A DNA stretch of 64,000 nucleotides, from the NCBI GenBank assembly GCA_964371555.1, contig CAYJMQ010000003.1:1-64000 (forward strand), in the 5' to 3' direction. The notes below the pieces were generated by a model. The model ran no database searches. It saw only the letters and a list, made by a program, of their open reading frames with translations, and was not told the DNA's origin. The stretch comes from CAYJMQ01 sp964371555 (GTDB taxonomy: Bacteria; Bdellovibrionota; JACOXK01; 2-02-FULL-40-11). Shown here in pieces: positions 45,155-54,015 of this stretch (position 1 is the stretch's first letter; every line of letters starts with the position of its first letter). The position numbers and the translations under genes are program-made.

Positions 45155-46132
45155 GTGTTAACGGTTAGACGCACATCGCCGCTTGCTTTTTTGGTTTTGG
45201 CGGTTGTTGTCGCGGAATTGCTGGTTTTTATGCCGACAAGCATTAAAAAAGAGGCGACAATGAATGAAATTGTGATTCCGCCCGAAGGGGCGAATCTGAG
45301 CATTAAAGGTTTTCGGGCTGTCCATTTCAATCAGGAAGGTCAAAAGGAAATTATTAAAGCAGATGAGGCGGAGCTCTATCGCAAAGAGGGGTTTTCTTAT
45401 CTTAAAAATGTCGATGTGACGATTTTTTCAAAGGGAGGTCAGACCCTCCTCATCCATGGCTTGGCCGGAAAACATTTTTTGGAAACGAAAGATGTGGAGC
45501 TCTCCGATCAGGTTACGGCGACTTCGGAAAATCTCGGCTATGAATTAAAAACAAATTATTTAAAATATGAAGAGACGAGAAATCTTCTTTCAAGCTGGGA
45601 CAAAATAGAACTTCTTGGCCCGAACCCCAAAGAACCGTCGCTTATTGTTTTGGGAGAGGGGCTGGAAGGGAACACCAAAACGCAGGAATTTAAAATTTTA
45701 AAGGATGTTCGGTGCCAAAAATTTGATGTCAAAGCGGATGCTATTGACATCACTTCTCTGCAGGCGCAATTCTTTCTTGCCAGAAATGAAGGGCTTTTTC
45801 AGAATAATGTTGTTGTAAAACAGAAAGACATGACTATTTATGCGGATAATTTTCTCGTTAATTTTAACAATCAAAACCGGGGCATCGATAAAGCCAAGGC
45901 ATACCCCGATGTGAAGATTGTTCAGGGGGATCGTGTGGCAACCTGCGAGCGGGCATATCTTTTGAATCGCGAGCAAAAGATAGTGCTTGTGGGGCGTCCC
46001 AAAGTAACGCAGGGGAACGACATCGTTGAAGCAAAGGTTGTCATATTCTATACGGCTCAAAATAAGATTGTGTTTGACGATGCGATTGGCGAAGTTGATG
46101 TCAAAAAGGTTCAGAAGCTCGAAGGGGAATAG
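45155..46132 (+). CDS. LptC-LptA fusion, periplasmic LPS transport protein
   Basis: 325 aa with a GTG start. One membrane anchor at 10-30, then an LptC-like part to about 180 (IKGFRAVHFNQEGQKEIIKADEAELYRKEG, split in the family's beta-jellyroll pattern), followed by an OstA/LptA-like part (DAIDITSLQAQFFLARNEGLFQNNVVVKQ..., TIYADNFLVNF, KAYPDVKIVQGDRVATCERAYL). E. coli has separate lptC and lptA genes in the same place before lptB. A fused protein would form a continuous bridge segment across the periplasm. Confidence 0.75.
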   Translation: MLTVRRTSPLAFLVLAVVVAELLVFMPTSIKKEATMNEIVIPPEGANLSIKGFRAVHFNQEGQKEIIKADEAELYRKEGFSYLKNVDVTIFSKGGQTLLIHGLAGKHFLETKDVELSDQVTATSENLGYELKTNYLKYEETRNLLSSWDKIELLGPNPKEPSLIVLGEGLEGNTKTQEFKILKDVRCQKFDVKADAIDITSLQAQFFLARNEGLFQNNVVVKQKDMTIYADNFLVNFNNQNRGIDKAKAYPDVKIVQGDRVATCERAYLLNREQKIVLVGRPKVTQGNDIVEAKVVIFYTAQNKIVFDDAIGEVDVKKVQKLEGE

Positions 46133-46137
46133 ACGGT

Positions 46138-46860
46138 ATGCATGTTTTAAAGGCCGAGAGAATTTGTAAAAGTTTTAAAGACCGGAAAGTGGTTGACGAA
46201 GTCTCGTTTGAAGTTCGGTCGGGGCAGATTGTCGGTCTTTTGGGACCGAATGGGGCTGGCAAGACGACAAGCTTTTACACCGTTGTCGGAATTTTAAAGC
46301 CGGATTCCGGCGTTATTCTTTTCGACGATACGCCGATTACGCGTCTTCCCATGTATCAGCGGGCGCGGATTGGGATCAGCTATCTGGCGCAAGAGCCTTC
46401 GATTTTCCGGAAAATGACCGTCCGGTCGAATATTATGGCTGTGCTTGAAAACAGGGATTTGAATCTGTCGGAACGGGAGGCCAGGCTTGAAAAACTTCTC
46501 GAAGATCTCAATATTGCGCATATTTCAGACGCAAAAGCGTTTCAGCTTTCGGGGGGGGAACGGCGGCGGGTTGAAATTGCGCGCGCGCTTGCAACAAACC
46601 CGCATTTTATACTTTTAGATGAGCCGTTTGCGGGGATCGACCCGATTGCGGTGATTGAGCTTCAAAAAATTATTGAGCAGCTCAGACAAAAAGGGATTGG
46701 GGTTCTTATTACCGACCACAACGTGCGTGAAACTTTGGGAATTTGCGATCTCAGTTATCTTTTGAAAGATGGCCGCGTGCGGGAGGTAGGGACTGCGGAG
46801 CAGCTCATCAACAGCAAAATTGCGCGTGAAAGTTATCTGGGAGAGGGATTCAGGCTCTGA
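46138..46860 (+). CDS. lptB: LPS export ABC transporter ATPase
   Basis: 240 aa. LLGPNGAGKTTSFY (Walker A), YLAQEPSIFRKMTV (Q-loop), LSGGERRRVEIARAL (signature), ILLDEPFAGIDPIAV (Walker B) and the LptB-specific ITDHNVRETLGICD. Powers LPS extraction from the inner membrane with LptFG. Five bases after the fused lptCA and nine before rpoN. Confidence 0.97.
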   Translation: MHVLKAERICKSFKDRKVVDEVSFEVRSGQIVGLLGPNGAGKTTSFYTVVGILKPDSGVILFDDTPITRLPMYQRARIGISYLAQEPSIFRKMTVRSNIMAVLENRDLNLSEREARLEKLLEDLNIAHISDAKAFQLSGGERRRVEIARALATNPHFILLDEPFAGIDPIAVIELQKIIEQLRQKGIGVLITDHNVRETLGICDLSYLLKDGRVREVGTAEQLINSKIARESYLGEGFRL

Positions 46861-46868
46861 GGTAAAAC

Positions 46869-48299
46869 ATGGCGATTGGAATGAAGCAACAAATGAGAAT
46901 GACACAGTCGCTGGTTATGACACCCCAGCTGCAGCAGGCGATTAAGCTTTTGCAGCTTTCACGTCTCGAGCTTGAGAATCTCATTACCCAGGAAATGGTT
47001 GAGAATCCCATTCTTGAAGAAACCCATGATGTTGACGAGGATGAAGCGGCGAAGAGCACAAAAATGGAAGAGGAGACGCGTGCCGCCAAAGAAGAACAGG
47101 AGAAAGGGGTGGAAGGGGGGGATACTTTTGACTGGGAATCTTATGTGGAGAGTTATAATCCATCGATGCCGGCGACGGGTCCTTTGAAAACGGACGAGAC
47201 GCAGCAGTTTGAAAATGTGACAACGAAGACGACGGATCTGAATGGTCATCTCATGTGGCAGCTTCAGATGACCCGCATGAGTGAAGATGAAGAGAGAATC
47301 GCAACCCTGATTATCGGGAATCTCAATGAAGATGGATTTTTAAAAATTCCCCTTGAAGAATTGGCGGCGAAAGAAGGGGTGTCCCTCGATCTTTGTGAGA
47401 ACGTTTTAAAACGCGTTCAGGGGTTTGATCCGGTCGGGGTGGCGAGTCGCGATTTAAAAGAGTGCCTTCTGGTTCAGGCGAGACAGCTTCCCGTCCGCGA
47501 TCCAAATCTGGAAACCCTCATTGAGAATCACCTGGTCGACCTGGAAAAGAGAAATTATCCGGTCATTGCAAAGGCGATGAATCTTGCGCTTGAGAAGGTT
47601 CTTCAACTGACACAGGTTATATCTCAAATGGAACCGAGACCGGGTCGTTCATTTTCGAGCGCCGATACGCACTACATTACCCCGGATGTCTATGTCTATA
47701 AAAGAGGGGGGGAATATATTGTTTCACTCAATGAGGATGGCTTGCCGCGGCTGAGGATCAGCAATTTTTATAAAAGCGCGCTTCAGGGAAAACAGGCGTC
47801 GCAACTGACGAAAGAATATATTCAGGACAAGTTGAGATCCGCCGTGTGGCTCATTCGGTCTATCCATCAGCGTCAGCGGACGATTTATAAGGTGACGGAA
47901 AGCATCGTAAAGCATCAGACGGAATTTTTAGACAATGGAATCACCCATTTAAAACCGTTGGTTTTGAGAGATGTCGCTGATGACATCGGCATGCATGAAT
48001 CGACGGTCTCCCGTGTGACAACCAATAAATACGTTCATACGCCGCAGGGGATTTTTGAGTTAAAGTATTTTTTCAATACCAGCATTGGAAAACCGGGCGA
48101 ACAGCAGGTGGCGAGCCAGAGTGTTAAAGAAAGAATCAGGAGCCTTGTTGCCGGTGAGGATCCGAAGCATCCCGTTTCCGATCAAGGGATTGTCGAGATG
48201 CTTCAGGCGGAAGGGATTGCCATCGCAAGAAGAACCGTTGCAAAATACCGGGAGATTCTGGGAATTTTGCCTTCTTCAAGACGGAAAAAATATTTTTAG
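46869..48299 (+). CDS. rpoN: RNA polymerase sigma-54 factor
   Basis: 476 aa. Region I Gln-rich start (MRMTQSLVMTPQLQQAIKLLQ), acidic region II (50-95), core-binding region, HTH (VADDIGMHESTVSRVTTNK) and the RpoN box ARRTVAKYRE near the end. Needs NtrC-type activators such as that at 28527. It sits downstream of a sigma-54-like promoter, which would allow autoregulation. Confidence 0.97.
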   Translation: MAIGMKQQMRMTQSLVMTPQLQQAIKLLQLSRLELENLITQEMVENPILEETHDVDEDEAAKSTKMEEETRAAKEEQEKGVEGGDTFDWESYVESYNPSMPATGPLKTDETQQFENVTTKTTDLNGHLMWQLQMTRMSEDEERIATLIIGNLNEDGFLKIPLEELAAKEGVSLDLCENVLKRVQGFDPVGVASRDLKECLLVQARQLPVRDPNLETLIENHLVDLEKRNYPVIAKAMNLALEKVLQLTQVISQMEPRPGRSFSSADTHYITPDVYVYKRGGEYIVSLNEDGLPRLRISNFYKSALQGKQASQLTKEYIQDKLRSAVWLIRSIHQRQRTIYKVTESIVKHQTEFLDNGITHLKPLVLRDVADDIGMHESTVSRVTTNKYVHTPQGIFELKYFFNTSIGKPGEQQVASQSVKERIRSLVAGEDPKHPVSDQGIVEMLQAEGIAIARRTVAKYREILGILPSSRRKKYF

Positions 48300-48309
48300 G
48301 AGGTGACTT

Positions 48310-48651
48310 ATGGATGTTTTTATCACATTCAGGCATCTTGAAGGGACGGAGGGTATCAGGCAGTATACGGAACAAAAGGCCGGGAAGCTTGTGAAGTATC
48401 TTCTTGAGCCGGCGAATCTGCATGTGACCTTTTCGCTTGAAAGATATCGGCATCGTGTCGACATCATGCTTTCTGAAAAGCGACATCTGCTCAAAGCCCA
48501 GGGGATTACGAATGATATGTACGCTTCGATAGACGCAGCGATGCATAATCTTGAGGAACAGCTTAAAAAACACAAAGAAAAGATCAAGAGGCATCATTTT
48601 TTAAGGACTTTTTTGGAGAAAATCAGAAGTTATAAAAAAAGAGCGGCTTAA
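48310..48651 (+). CDS. hpf: Ribosome hibernation promoting factor, short form
   Basis: 113 aa. FITFRHLEGTEGIRQYTEQKAGKLVKYL and HRVDIMLSEKRHLLKAQG match the S30AE fold; no long C-terminal domain, so it is the short Hpf/YfiA class that makes 100S or inactive 70S ribosomes. TAGGAGGTGACTT gives a perfect ribosome site overlapping the rpoN stop. Conserved rpoN-hpf order. Confidence 0.93.
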   Translation: MDVFITFRHLEGTEGIRQYTEQKAGKLVKYLLEPANLHVTFSLERYRHRVDIMLSEKRHLLKAQGITNDMYASIDAAMHNLEEQLKKHKEKIKRHHFLRTFLEKIRSYKKRAA

Positions 48652-48665
48652 CAAATCGGAAGCTT

Positions 48666-49523
48666 ATGAGAATTGTCGTCATTACCGGAATGTCGGGCGC
48701 GGGGAAAAGCACGGCGCTTAAAGCCATGGAAGATATCGGCTATTTTTGCGTCGATAACCTCCCCTTTGCGGTGCTTCCCAAATTTTTGGAACTGACCCGG
48801 AGTTCTCAACAGGAGGTTTCAAAAATCGCGTTGATGATCGATGTCAGGTCGAAAGATCTGAAAGAAAGTCATTTTTCGGATCTAAAATTACGCGCCTCCC
48901 AGGGGGACGAGGTTGAAATTGTGTTTCTCGAAGCCTCTGATGAAATCATTCTTCGCCGCTTCCAGATGACAAGGCGCAGGCATCCGTGGCCGGGCAATCT
49001 TTCCGTGACCGAGGCGGTGCAGCAGGAGAGAAGGCTCTTTGCCCCGCTTAAAAAATTTGCCGATCTTGTGCTGGATACCTCTGATATCCATGTTCATCAG
49101 TTAAGGGGGTTGATTCAGGAGCGGTTTTCAAAAGTCCCTGGAAAATCGCTTGAACTTCAGGTGGCTCTCTACTCTTTTGGGTACAGTTTTGGGATTCCCC
49201 CCGACGCCGATCTTGTGATCGATGTTCGTTTTTTGCCAAATCCCTTCTTTATAGAGGGGCTTAAAGATCATACGGGAGACTCCCCGCAGGTTGTTGAATA
49301 TCTTCTGACTCAGGAGAAGACGCTTTCATTTCTTAAAAAATTTTATGATCTTCTCGACTATCTGATCCCCTTATATAAAGATGAAGGAAAGTCATATTTC
49401 ACGATTGCGATCGGCTGCACCGGCGGCCGCCATCGTTCAGTCATGATCGCGAATCAAATCGGCGATTATCTTTTGAAAAAGGATATTCCGGTTCAGATGA
49501 AGCATCGGGATATTTCGAAATAA
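48666..49523 (+). CDS. rapZ: RNase adapter / nucleotide-binding protein RapZ
   Basis: 285 aa. VVITGMSGAGKSTALKAMEDIGYFCVDNLP (Walker A near 8-16), FLEASDEIILRRFQMTRRRHP and the C-terminal GCTGGRHRSVMIAN are RapZ/YvcJ signatures. In enterobacteria it guides RNase E to the GlmZ sRNA and so sets amino-sugar supply; elsewhere the role is less clear. ptsN, often between hpf and rapZ, is missing. Confidence 0.94.
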   Translation: MRIVVITGMSGAGKSTALKAMEDIGYFCVDNLPFAVLPKFLELTRSSQQEVSKIALMIDVRSKDLKESHFSDLKLRASQGDEVEIVFLEASDEIILRRFQMTRRRHPWPGNLSVTEAVQQERRLFAPLKKFADLVLDTSDIHVHQLRGLIQERFSKVPGKSLELQVALYSFGYSFGIPPDADLVIDVRFLPNPFFIEGLKDHTGDSPQVVEYLLTQEKTLSFLKKFYDLLDYLIPLYKDEGKSYFTIAIGCTGGRHRSVMIANQIGDYLLKKDIPVQMKHRDISK

Positions 49524-49524
49524 C

Positions 49525-49553
49525 TTGACATAACCCGTATCCGAAATTACGGT
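49525..49553 (+). promoter_or_regulatory. Promoter of metK
   Basis: TTGACA, 17-base spacer, TACGGT, followed by AAAGGAG (from 49562) before the ATG. The leader is too short for a SAM riboswitch. Confidence 0.5.
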
Positions 49554-49575
49554 CTATTTTTAAAGGAGACACTCT

Positions 49576-50772
49576 ATGAGTCGTGAACGGGTTTTATTTA
49601 CTTCGGAATCTGTGACAGAAGGGCATCCGGATAAAATGTGCGATCAAATTTCTGACGCGGTTTTGGATGCGTATCTTGAAAAAGACAAACATGCGCGTGT
49701 GGCGTGCGAGGTGCTGGCCTCCAAAGATGTGGTGATGGTTGCCGGAGAAGTGACGTCAAAAGCCTTTGTCGATATTCCACAGCTTGTGAGAGAAACTGTT
49801 AAAGAGATTGGCTACGATGATCCCGCCATCGGATTTGATTATAAAACCTGTTCAGTGTTGACCTCTCTTGGCAAACAATCCCCTGATATCTCTCAGGGGG
49901 TGACCGAAGGCGAAGGGCTTTTTAAAGAGCAGGGGGCGGGTGATCAGGGACTGATGTTCGGTTACGCGTGCAATGAGACCGATGTATTGATGCCGATGTC
50001 GATTCTTTACGCCCATTATTTAACAAAGGCGTTGTCGGATGCGCGTCGAACCCGAAAGCTCCCTTTTTTGAGACCCGATGGAAAATCACAGGTGACCGTT
50101 GAATATCGGGAGGGGGTTCCTGTCCGGATAGATACCGTTGTTATCTCAGCGCAGCACGATGAAAAAGTTTCCCGTAAAGATCTGAAAGAGGGGATTATGG
50201 ATGAGGTTATTAAAAAATCGATTCCAGAGAGATATTTGGATTCGCAAACCAAATATTTCATAAATCCGACCGGGCGATTTGTGGTTGGGGGTCCGACGGG
50301 CGATGCCGGTCTTACGGGACGAAAAATTATTGTCGACAGCTATGGCGGACATGGAAGTCATGGCGGAGGATGTTTCTCAGGGAAAGATCCGACAAAAGTC
50401 GATCGTTCGGCCTGTTACATGGGGCGCTACATTGCAAAAAATATTGTGGCGGCAAAGCTGGCAGATCGCTGCCTGGTTCAGCTTGCTTACGCAATCGGTA
50501 TTGCTGATCCGATTTCGGTTTATATCAACGATTTTGGAATAGCAACGGCGCCAGGTCAAAAATTGCCAGGTCAAAAATTGCCAGATCAAAAATTGGAAGA
50601 AGCAGTCCGGGAGATTTTTCCTTTAAAACCGAAGGAAATCATTCGAACCTTAAATCTCTCCCGGCCGATCTATAAGAAAACCGCTTCATTTGGGCATTTC
50701 GGACGCACAGAACCTGAGTTTACATGGGAAAAAACAGACAGGGTCAAAGATCTTCAGCGGCTTGTTCCGTAA
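49576..50772 (+). CDS. metK: S-adenosylmethionine synthetase
   Basis: 398 aa. [74 protein letters not shown] are the three family blocks. Makes SAM from Met and ATP. Unusual: a 15-base unit is present three times in frame (50551-50595), giving [17 protein letters not shown] where the family has one copy, in a loop between strands near residue 330. Confidence 0.97.
   Translation: MSRERVLFTSESVTEGHPDKMCDQISDAVLDAYLEKDKHARVACEVLASKDVVMVAGEVTSKAFVDIPQLVRETVKEIGYDDPAIGFDYKTCSVLTSLGKQSPDISQGVTEGEGLFKEQGAGDQGLMFGYACNETDVLMPMSILYAHYLTKALSDARRTRKLPFLRPDGKSQVTVEYREGVPVRIDTVVISAQHDEKVSRKDLKEGIMDEVIKKSIPERYLDSQTKYFINPTGRFVVGGPTGDAGLTGRKIIVDSYGGHGSHGGGCFSGKDPTKVDRSACYMGRYIAKNIVAAKLADRCLVQLAYAIGIADPISVYINDFGIATAPGQKLPGQKLPDQKLEEAVREIFPLKPKEIIRTLNLSRPIYKKTASFGHFGRTEPEFTWEKTDRVKDLQRLVP
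50551..50595 (+). repeat. 15-base in-frame tandem repeat x3 inside metK
   Basis: CCAGGTCAAAAATTG twice, then CCAGATCAAAAATTG. The third, slightly different copy lines up with the usual family sequence ([10 protein letters not shown]), so the first two look like added copies. Confidence 0.9.
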
Positions 50773-50777
50773 ACGCC

Positions 50778-52034
50778 ATGCATTATGACGTGAAAGATCT
50801 TGAGCTGGCTGATGGGGGACGCCAGCGGATTGATTGGGCGGGCAAAGATATGCCTGTGCTTCTTTCTGTTCGCGAGCGTTTTCTAAAAGAGCGGCCTCTG
50901 GAAGGATTGCGCCTTGCGGCCTGTTTACATGTGACGGCTGAAACGGCGAATTTGATGAGGGTTCTGAAAGTTGGAGGGGCAGAGGTTGTGCTCTGCGCTT
51001 CGAATCCGTTAAGTACGCAGGATGATGTTTCAGCCTCTCTTGTAAAACACGATGAGATTTCGGTTTTTGCCATCAAAGGGGAAGATCAGAAAACTTACTA
51101 TCAGCATATTGAAACAACGCTCGATCAACGACCGATGCTTACGATGGATGATGGGGCTGATCTCGTTTCAACACTCCACACAAAGAAAAAAGGGCTCATT
51201 GAGGGGGTAGTGGGAGGGACAGAAGAAACGACAACCGGGGTCATTCGCTTAAAAAGCATGGCCCGAACGGGGGTGCTCAGATATCCGATTATCGCCGTGA
51301 ATGACGCTATGACAAAGCATCTCTTTGATAACCGCTACGGCACAGGCCAGAGCACAATCGACGGAATTATTCGCGCGACGAATAAACTAATTGCCGGATC
51401 CACATTTGTCGTAAGCGGCTACGGCATGTGTGGTCGTGGGCTTGCCCAGCGTGCCAGAGGGATGGGTGCCCGTGTGATTGTGACGGAAGTGAACCCCCTG
51501 ATCGCGCTCGAAGCTGTGATGGATGGATATGGTGTGATGCCGATGACTGAAGCGATCCCATTGGGCGATTTTTTCTGTACGGTGACGGGCGATATTCATG
51601 TCATTCGGCGCGAACATTTTGAAAAAATGAAAGACGGCGTGATTGTCTGCAACTCCGGTCATTTCAATGTGGAGCTCGATCTTCACGATTTGGCAAAGAT
51701 TTCCAAAAACAGAAAGAAGGTCCGTGAGTTTGTGGAAGAGTTTACGCTTTCAAATGGAAAAAGAATTTATGTGCTTGCCGAAGGGCGTCTTGTGAATCTC
51801 AGCGCCGCAGAAGGGCATCCCGCAAGCGTCATGGATATGAGTTTTTCAAACCAGGCGCTCTGTAGTGAATATATTGCCAAACATCGCGGAGATCTTAAAC
51901 CCCAGGTCTACCAGGTTCCCGAAGAGATCGACCGGAATATTGCCAAATTAAAGCTTCGATCGATGGGGATCCGGATCGACGAACTCACCTCCGAGCAAAC
52001 GAAGTATTTACATTCGTGGGAGCTGGGGACTTGA
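50778..52034 (+). CDS. ahcY: Adenosylhomocysteinase, short form
   Basis: 418 aa. [80 protein letters not shown] (NAD site) and [10 protein letters not shown]. The C-terminus YLHSWELGT and lack of the roughly 40-residue insertion put it in the short archaeal/Thermotoga-like class. Splits SAH made by methyltransferases. ATG five bases after the metK stop, without a ribosome site, so it depends on coupling. Confidence 0.95.
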   Translation: MHYDVKDLELADGGRQRIDWAGKDMPVLLSVRERFLKERPLEGLRLAACLHVTAETANLMRVLKVGGAEVVLCASNPLSTQDDVSASLVKHDEISVFAIKGEDQKTYYQHIETTLDQRPMLTMDDGADLVSTLHTKKKGLIEGVVGGTEETTTGVIRLKSMARTGVLRYPIIAVNDAMTKHLFDNRYGTGQSTIDGIIRATNKLIAGSTFVVSGYGMCGRGLAQRARGMGARVIVTEVNPLIALEAVMDGYGVMPMTEAIPLGDFFCTVTGDIHVIRREHFEKMKDGVIVCNSGHFNVELDLHDLAKISKNRKKVREFVEEFTLSNGKRIYVLAEGRLVNLSAAEGHPASVMDMSFSNQALCSEYIAKHRGDLKPQVYQVPEEIDRNIAKLKLRSMGIRIDELTSEQTKYLHSWELGT

Positions 52035-52049
52035 AGGCACTATAAATAG

Positions 52050-52078
52050 TTGAAAGCCTTGTTTATTTGCCCTATACT
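52050..52078 (+). promoter_or_regulatory. Promoter of clpP-clpX-lon
   Basis: TTGAAA, 17-base spacer, TATACT; nine bases to the clpP ATG with no Shine-Dalgarno, predicting a leader of two or three bases. Confidence 0.65.
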
Positions 52079-52087
52079 AAAACCACA

Positions 52088-52687
52088 ATGTCACTCATTC
52101 CGATCGTAGTAGAACAGACAGCCAGAGGGGAACGAGCCTTCGATATCTTTTCCCGATTGCTGAAGGATCGCATTGTTTTCATCGGTTCCCCGATCGATGA
52201 TGAAATTTCAAATCTCATCATAGCTCAAATGCTTTTCCTCGAAGCCGACGATCCCGATAAAGAGATCAGCCTCTATATCAATTCACCGGGGGGATCTGTG
52301 ACGGCCGGTCTTGCGATTTATGATGTTATGCAATACATCAAATCCGATGTGTCAACCTACTGTATAGGAATGGCCGCGAGCATGGGGGCGCTCCTTCTGG
52401 GGGCTGGCCAGAAGAAAAAGCGATTTGCAATGCCGCATTCGCGCATTATGATCCATCAGCCGATGGGGGGGTTTCGGGGGCAAGCCACTGATATCGATAT
52501 TCAGGCAAAAGAGATCCTGCTTCTTCGTAAAAAGATCAATGAAATTCTGATGGCACATACGGGACAGACTTATGAAACAATTGAAAAGGATACTGAGCGC
52601 GACTATTATATGTCCGCTGATGAAGCCGTGAAGTATGGTTTGATTGATCAAATTGTGCGGCATCGTGTGACGGCGCCGAAGAAATAA
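52088..52687 (+). CDS. clpP: ATP-dependent Clp protease proteolytic subunit
   Basis: 199 aa from [10 protein letters not shown], the standard start; an ATG seven codons earlier would lie inside the promoter. Catalytic triad S98 (GMAASMG), H123 (MIHQPMGG) and D172 (ERDYYM). Forms the barrel that works with ClpX, whose gene follows 14 bases later. Confidence 0.97.
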   Translation: MSLIPIVVEQTARGERAFDIFSRLLKDRIVFIGSPIDDEISNLIIAQMLFLEADDPDKEISLYINSPGGSVTAGLAIYDVMQYIKSDVSTYCIGMAASMGALLLGAGQKKKRFAMPHSRIMIHQPMGGFRGQATDIDIQAKEILLLRKKINEILMAHTGQTYETIEKDTERDYYMSADEAVKYGLIDQIVRHRVTAPKK

Positions 52688-52701
52688 ACAGGAGATTTAT
52701 T

Positions 52702-54015
52702 ATGACAAACAATCGAAAACGCGGCGATGAGTTTGGGAATCTCTATTGTTCTTTTTGTGGAAAAAGTCAAAAAGAGGTCAAGAAGCTGATTGCAGGGCCG
52801 ACGGTTTACATCTGTGATGAATGTATTGACCTCTGTAACGATATCATTTCGGAAGAGGGGGCGCGTGAACAGGGGCGTATTGGCGAGATAGCGCTCCCAA
52901 AACCCGCCGAAATCAAAGCGTCGCTCGATGAATATGTGATCGGCCAGGAGCGCGCCAAAAAAATACTTTCTGTCGCTGTTTATAATCACTACAAAAGAAT
53001 CAATGAAAAAAAAATGGGGGGGGATGTCGAGCTTCAAAAGAGCAATATTTTGCTGGTTGGCCCCACCGGCAGCGGAAAGACACTGCTTGCGCAGACACTT
53101 GCCCGGATCTTAAAAGTTCCTTTTACCATTGTCGATGCCACGACCCTTACGGAGGCGGGTTATGTTGGAGAAGATGTGGAGAACATCATTCTTTATCTGC
53201 TCCAGAATGCGGAATTCGATATTGAGAAGGCAAGCAAGGGGATTGTTTATGTCGATGAGGTCGACAAACTTGCCCGAAAAGGCGAAAATCCGTCGATTAC
53301 GCGGGATGTTTCCGGCGAAGGGGTTCAGCAGGCGCTCTTGAAGCTCATGGAGGGGACAATCGCAAATGTCCCTCCAAAGGGGGGGAGAAAACATCCGCAG
53401 CAGGATTTTTTGCAGGTCAATACGACAAACATTTTATTTGTTTTTGGCGGGGCATTTGTGGGGCTTGAAAATATTATTGACGCGCGGATTGAAAAGCGAC
53501 GGATGGGAATCGGCGCCCAGATTAAACCGAAATCACAGAGATCTATGACTGAATCTCTCGAAAAAATTCAAACTGAGGATCTTTTAAGATATGGGATGAT
53601 CCCTGAATTTGTCGGTCGGGTTCCGATTTTGGCCACACTTCATGAACTGAGTGAAGAGGCTTTGATAGAAATTCTGGTAAAGCCCAGAAATTCGCTGACC
53701 AAGCAATATATGCGCCTCTTTGAGATGGAAAATGTGAAGCTGAGATTTACGCAGGAAGCGCTGGTGGCCGTCGCTGGGGAAGCGGTGAAAAGAAAAACCG
53801 GCGCCCGGGGTCTCAGGGCAATTTTGGAACAGACGATGCTTGATGTCATGTATGAGCTCCCCTCCCTTAAAAATGTCCGGGAATGTGTGGTAAATGAGGA
53901 TGTTATTCTAAAGACGGAAAAACCGCTGCTTATTTTTGGCGCTGACAAGGTAAAGGCGGGGATCGATATCAAAGTGACAAAACCGGATGAAGACAAGGAG
54001 GTCGAAAGCGCCTGA
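52702..54015 (+). CDS. clpX: ATP-dependent Clp protease ATP-binding subunit
   Basis: 437 aa. N-terminal zinc finger (CSFCGKSQ...CDECIDLC), Walker [13 protein letters not shown], Walker [10 protein letters not shown], the ClpP-contact IGF-type loop region (IGAQIK), C-terminal RGLRAILE. Ribosome site CAGGAG. The TGA shares one base with the lon ATG. Confidence 0.97.
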   Translation: MTNNRKRGDEFGNLYCSFCGKSQKEVKKLIAGPTVYICDECIDLCNDIISEEGAREQGRIGEIALPKPAEIKASLDEYVIGQERAKKILSVAVYNHYKRINEKKMGGDVELQKSNILLVGPTGSGKTLLAQTLARILKVPFTIVDATTLTEAGYVGEDVENIILYLLQNAEFDIEKASKGIVYVDEVDKLARKGENPSITRDVSGEGVQQALLKLMEGTIANVPPKGGRKHPQQDFLQVNTTNILFVFGGAFVGLENIIDARIEKRRMGIGAQIKPKSQRSMTESLEKIQTEDLLRYGMIPEFVGRVPILATLHELSEEALIEILVKPRNSLTKQYMRLFEMENVKLRFTQEALVAVAGEAVKRKTGARGLRAILEQTMLDVMYELPSLKNVRECVVNEDVILKTEKPLLIFGADKVKAGIDIKVTKPDEDKEVESA

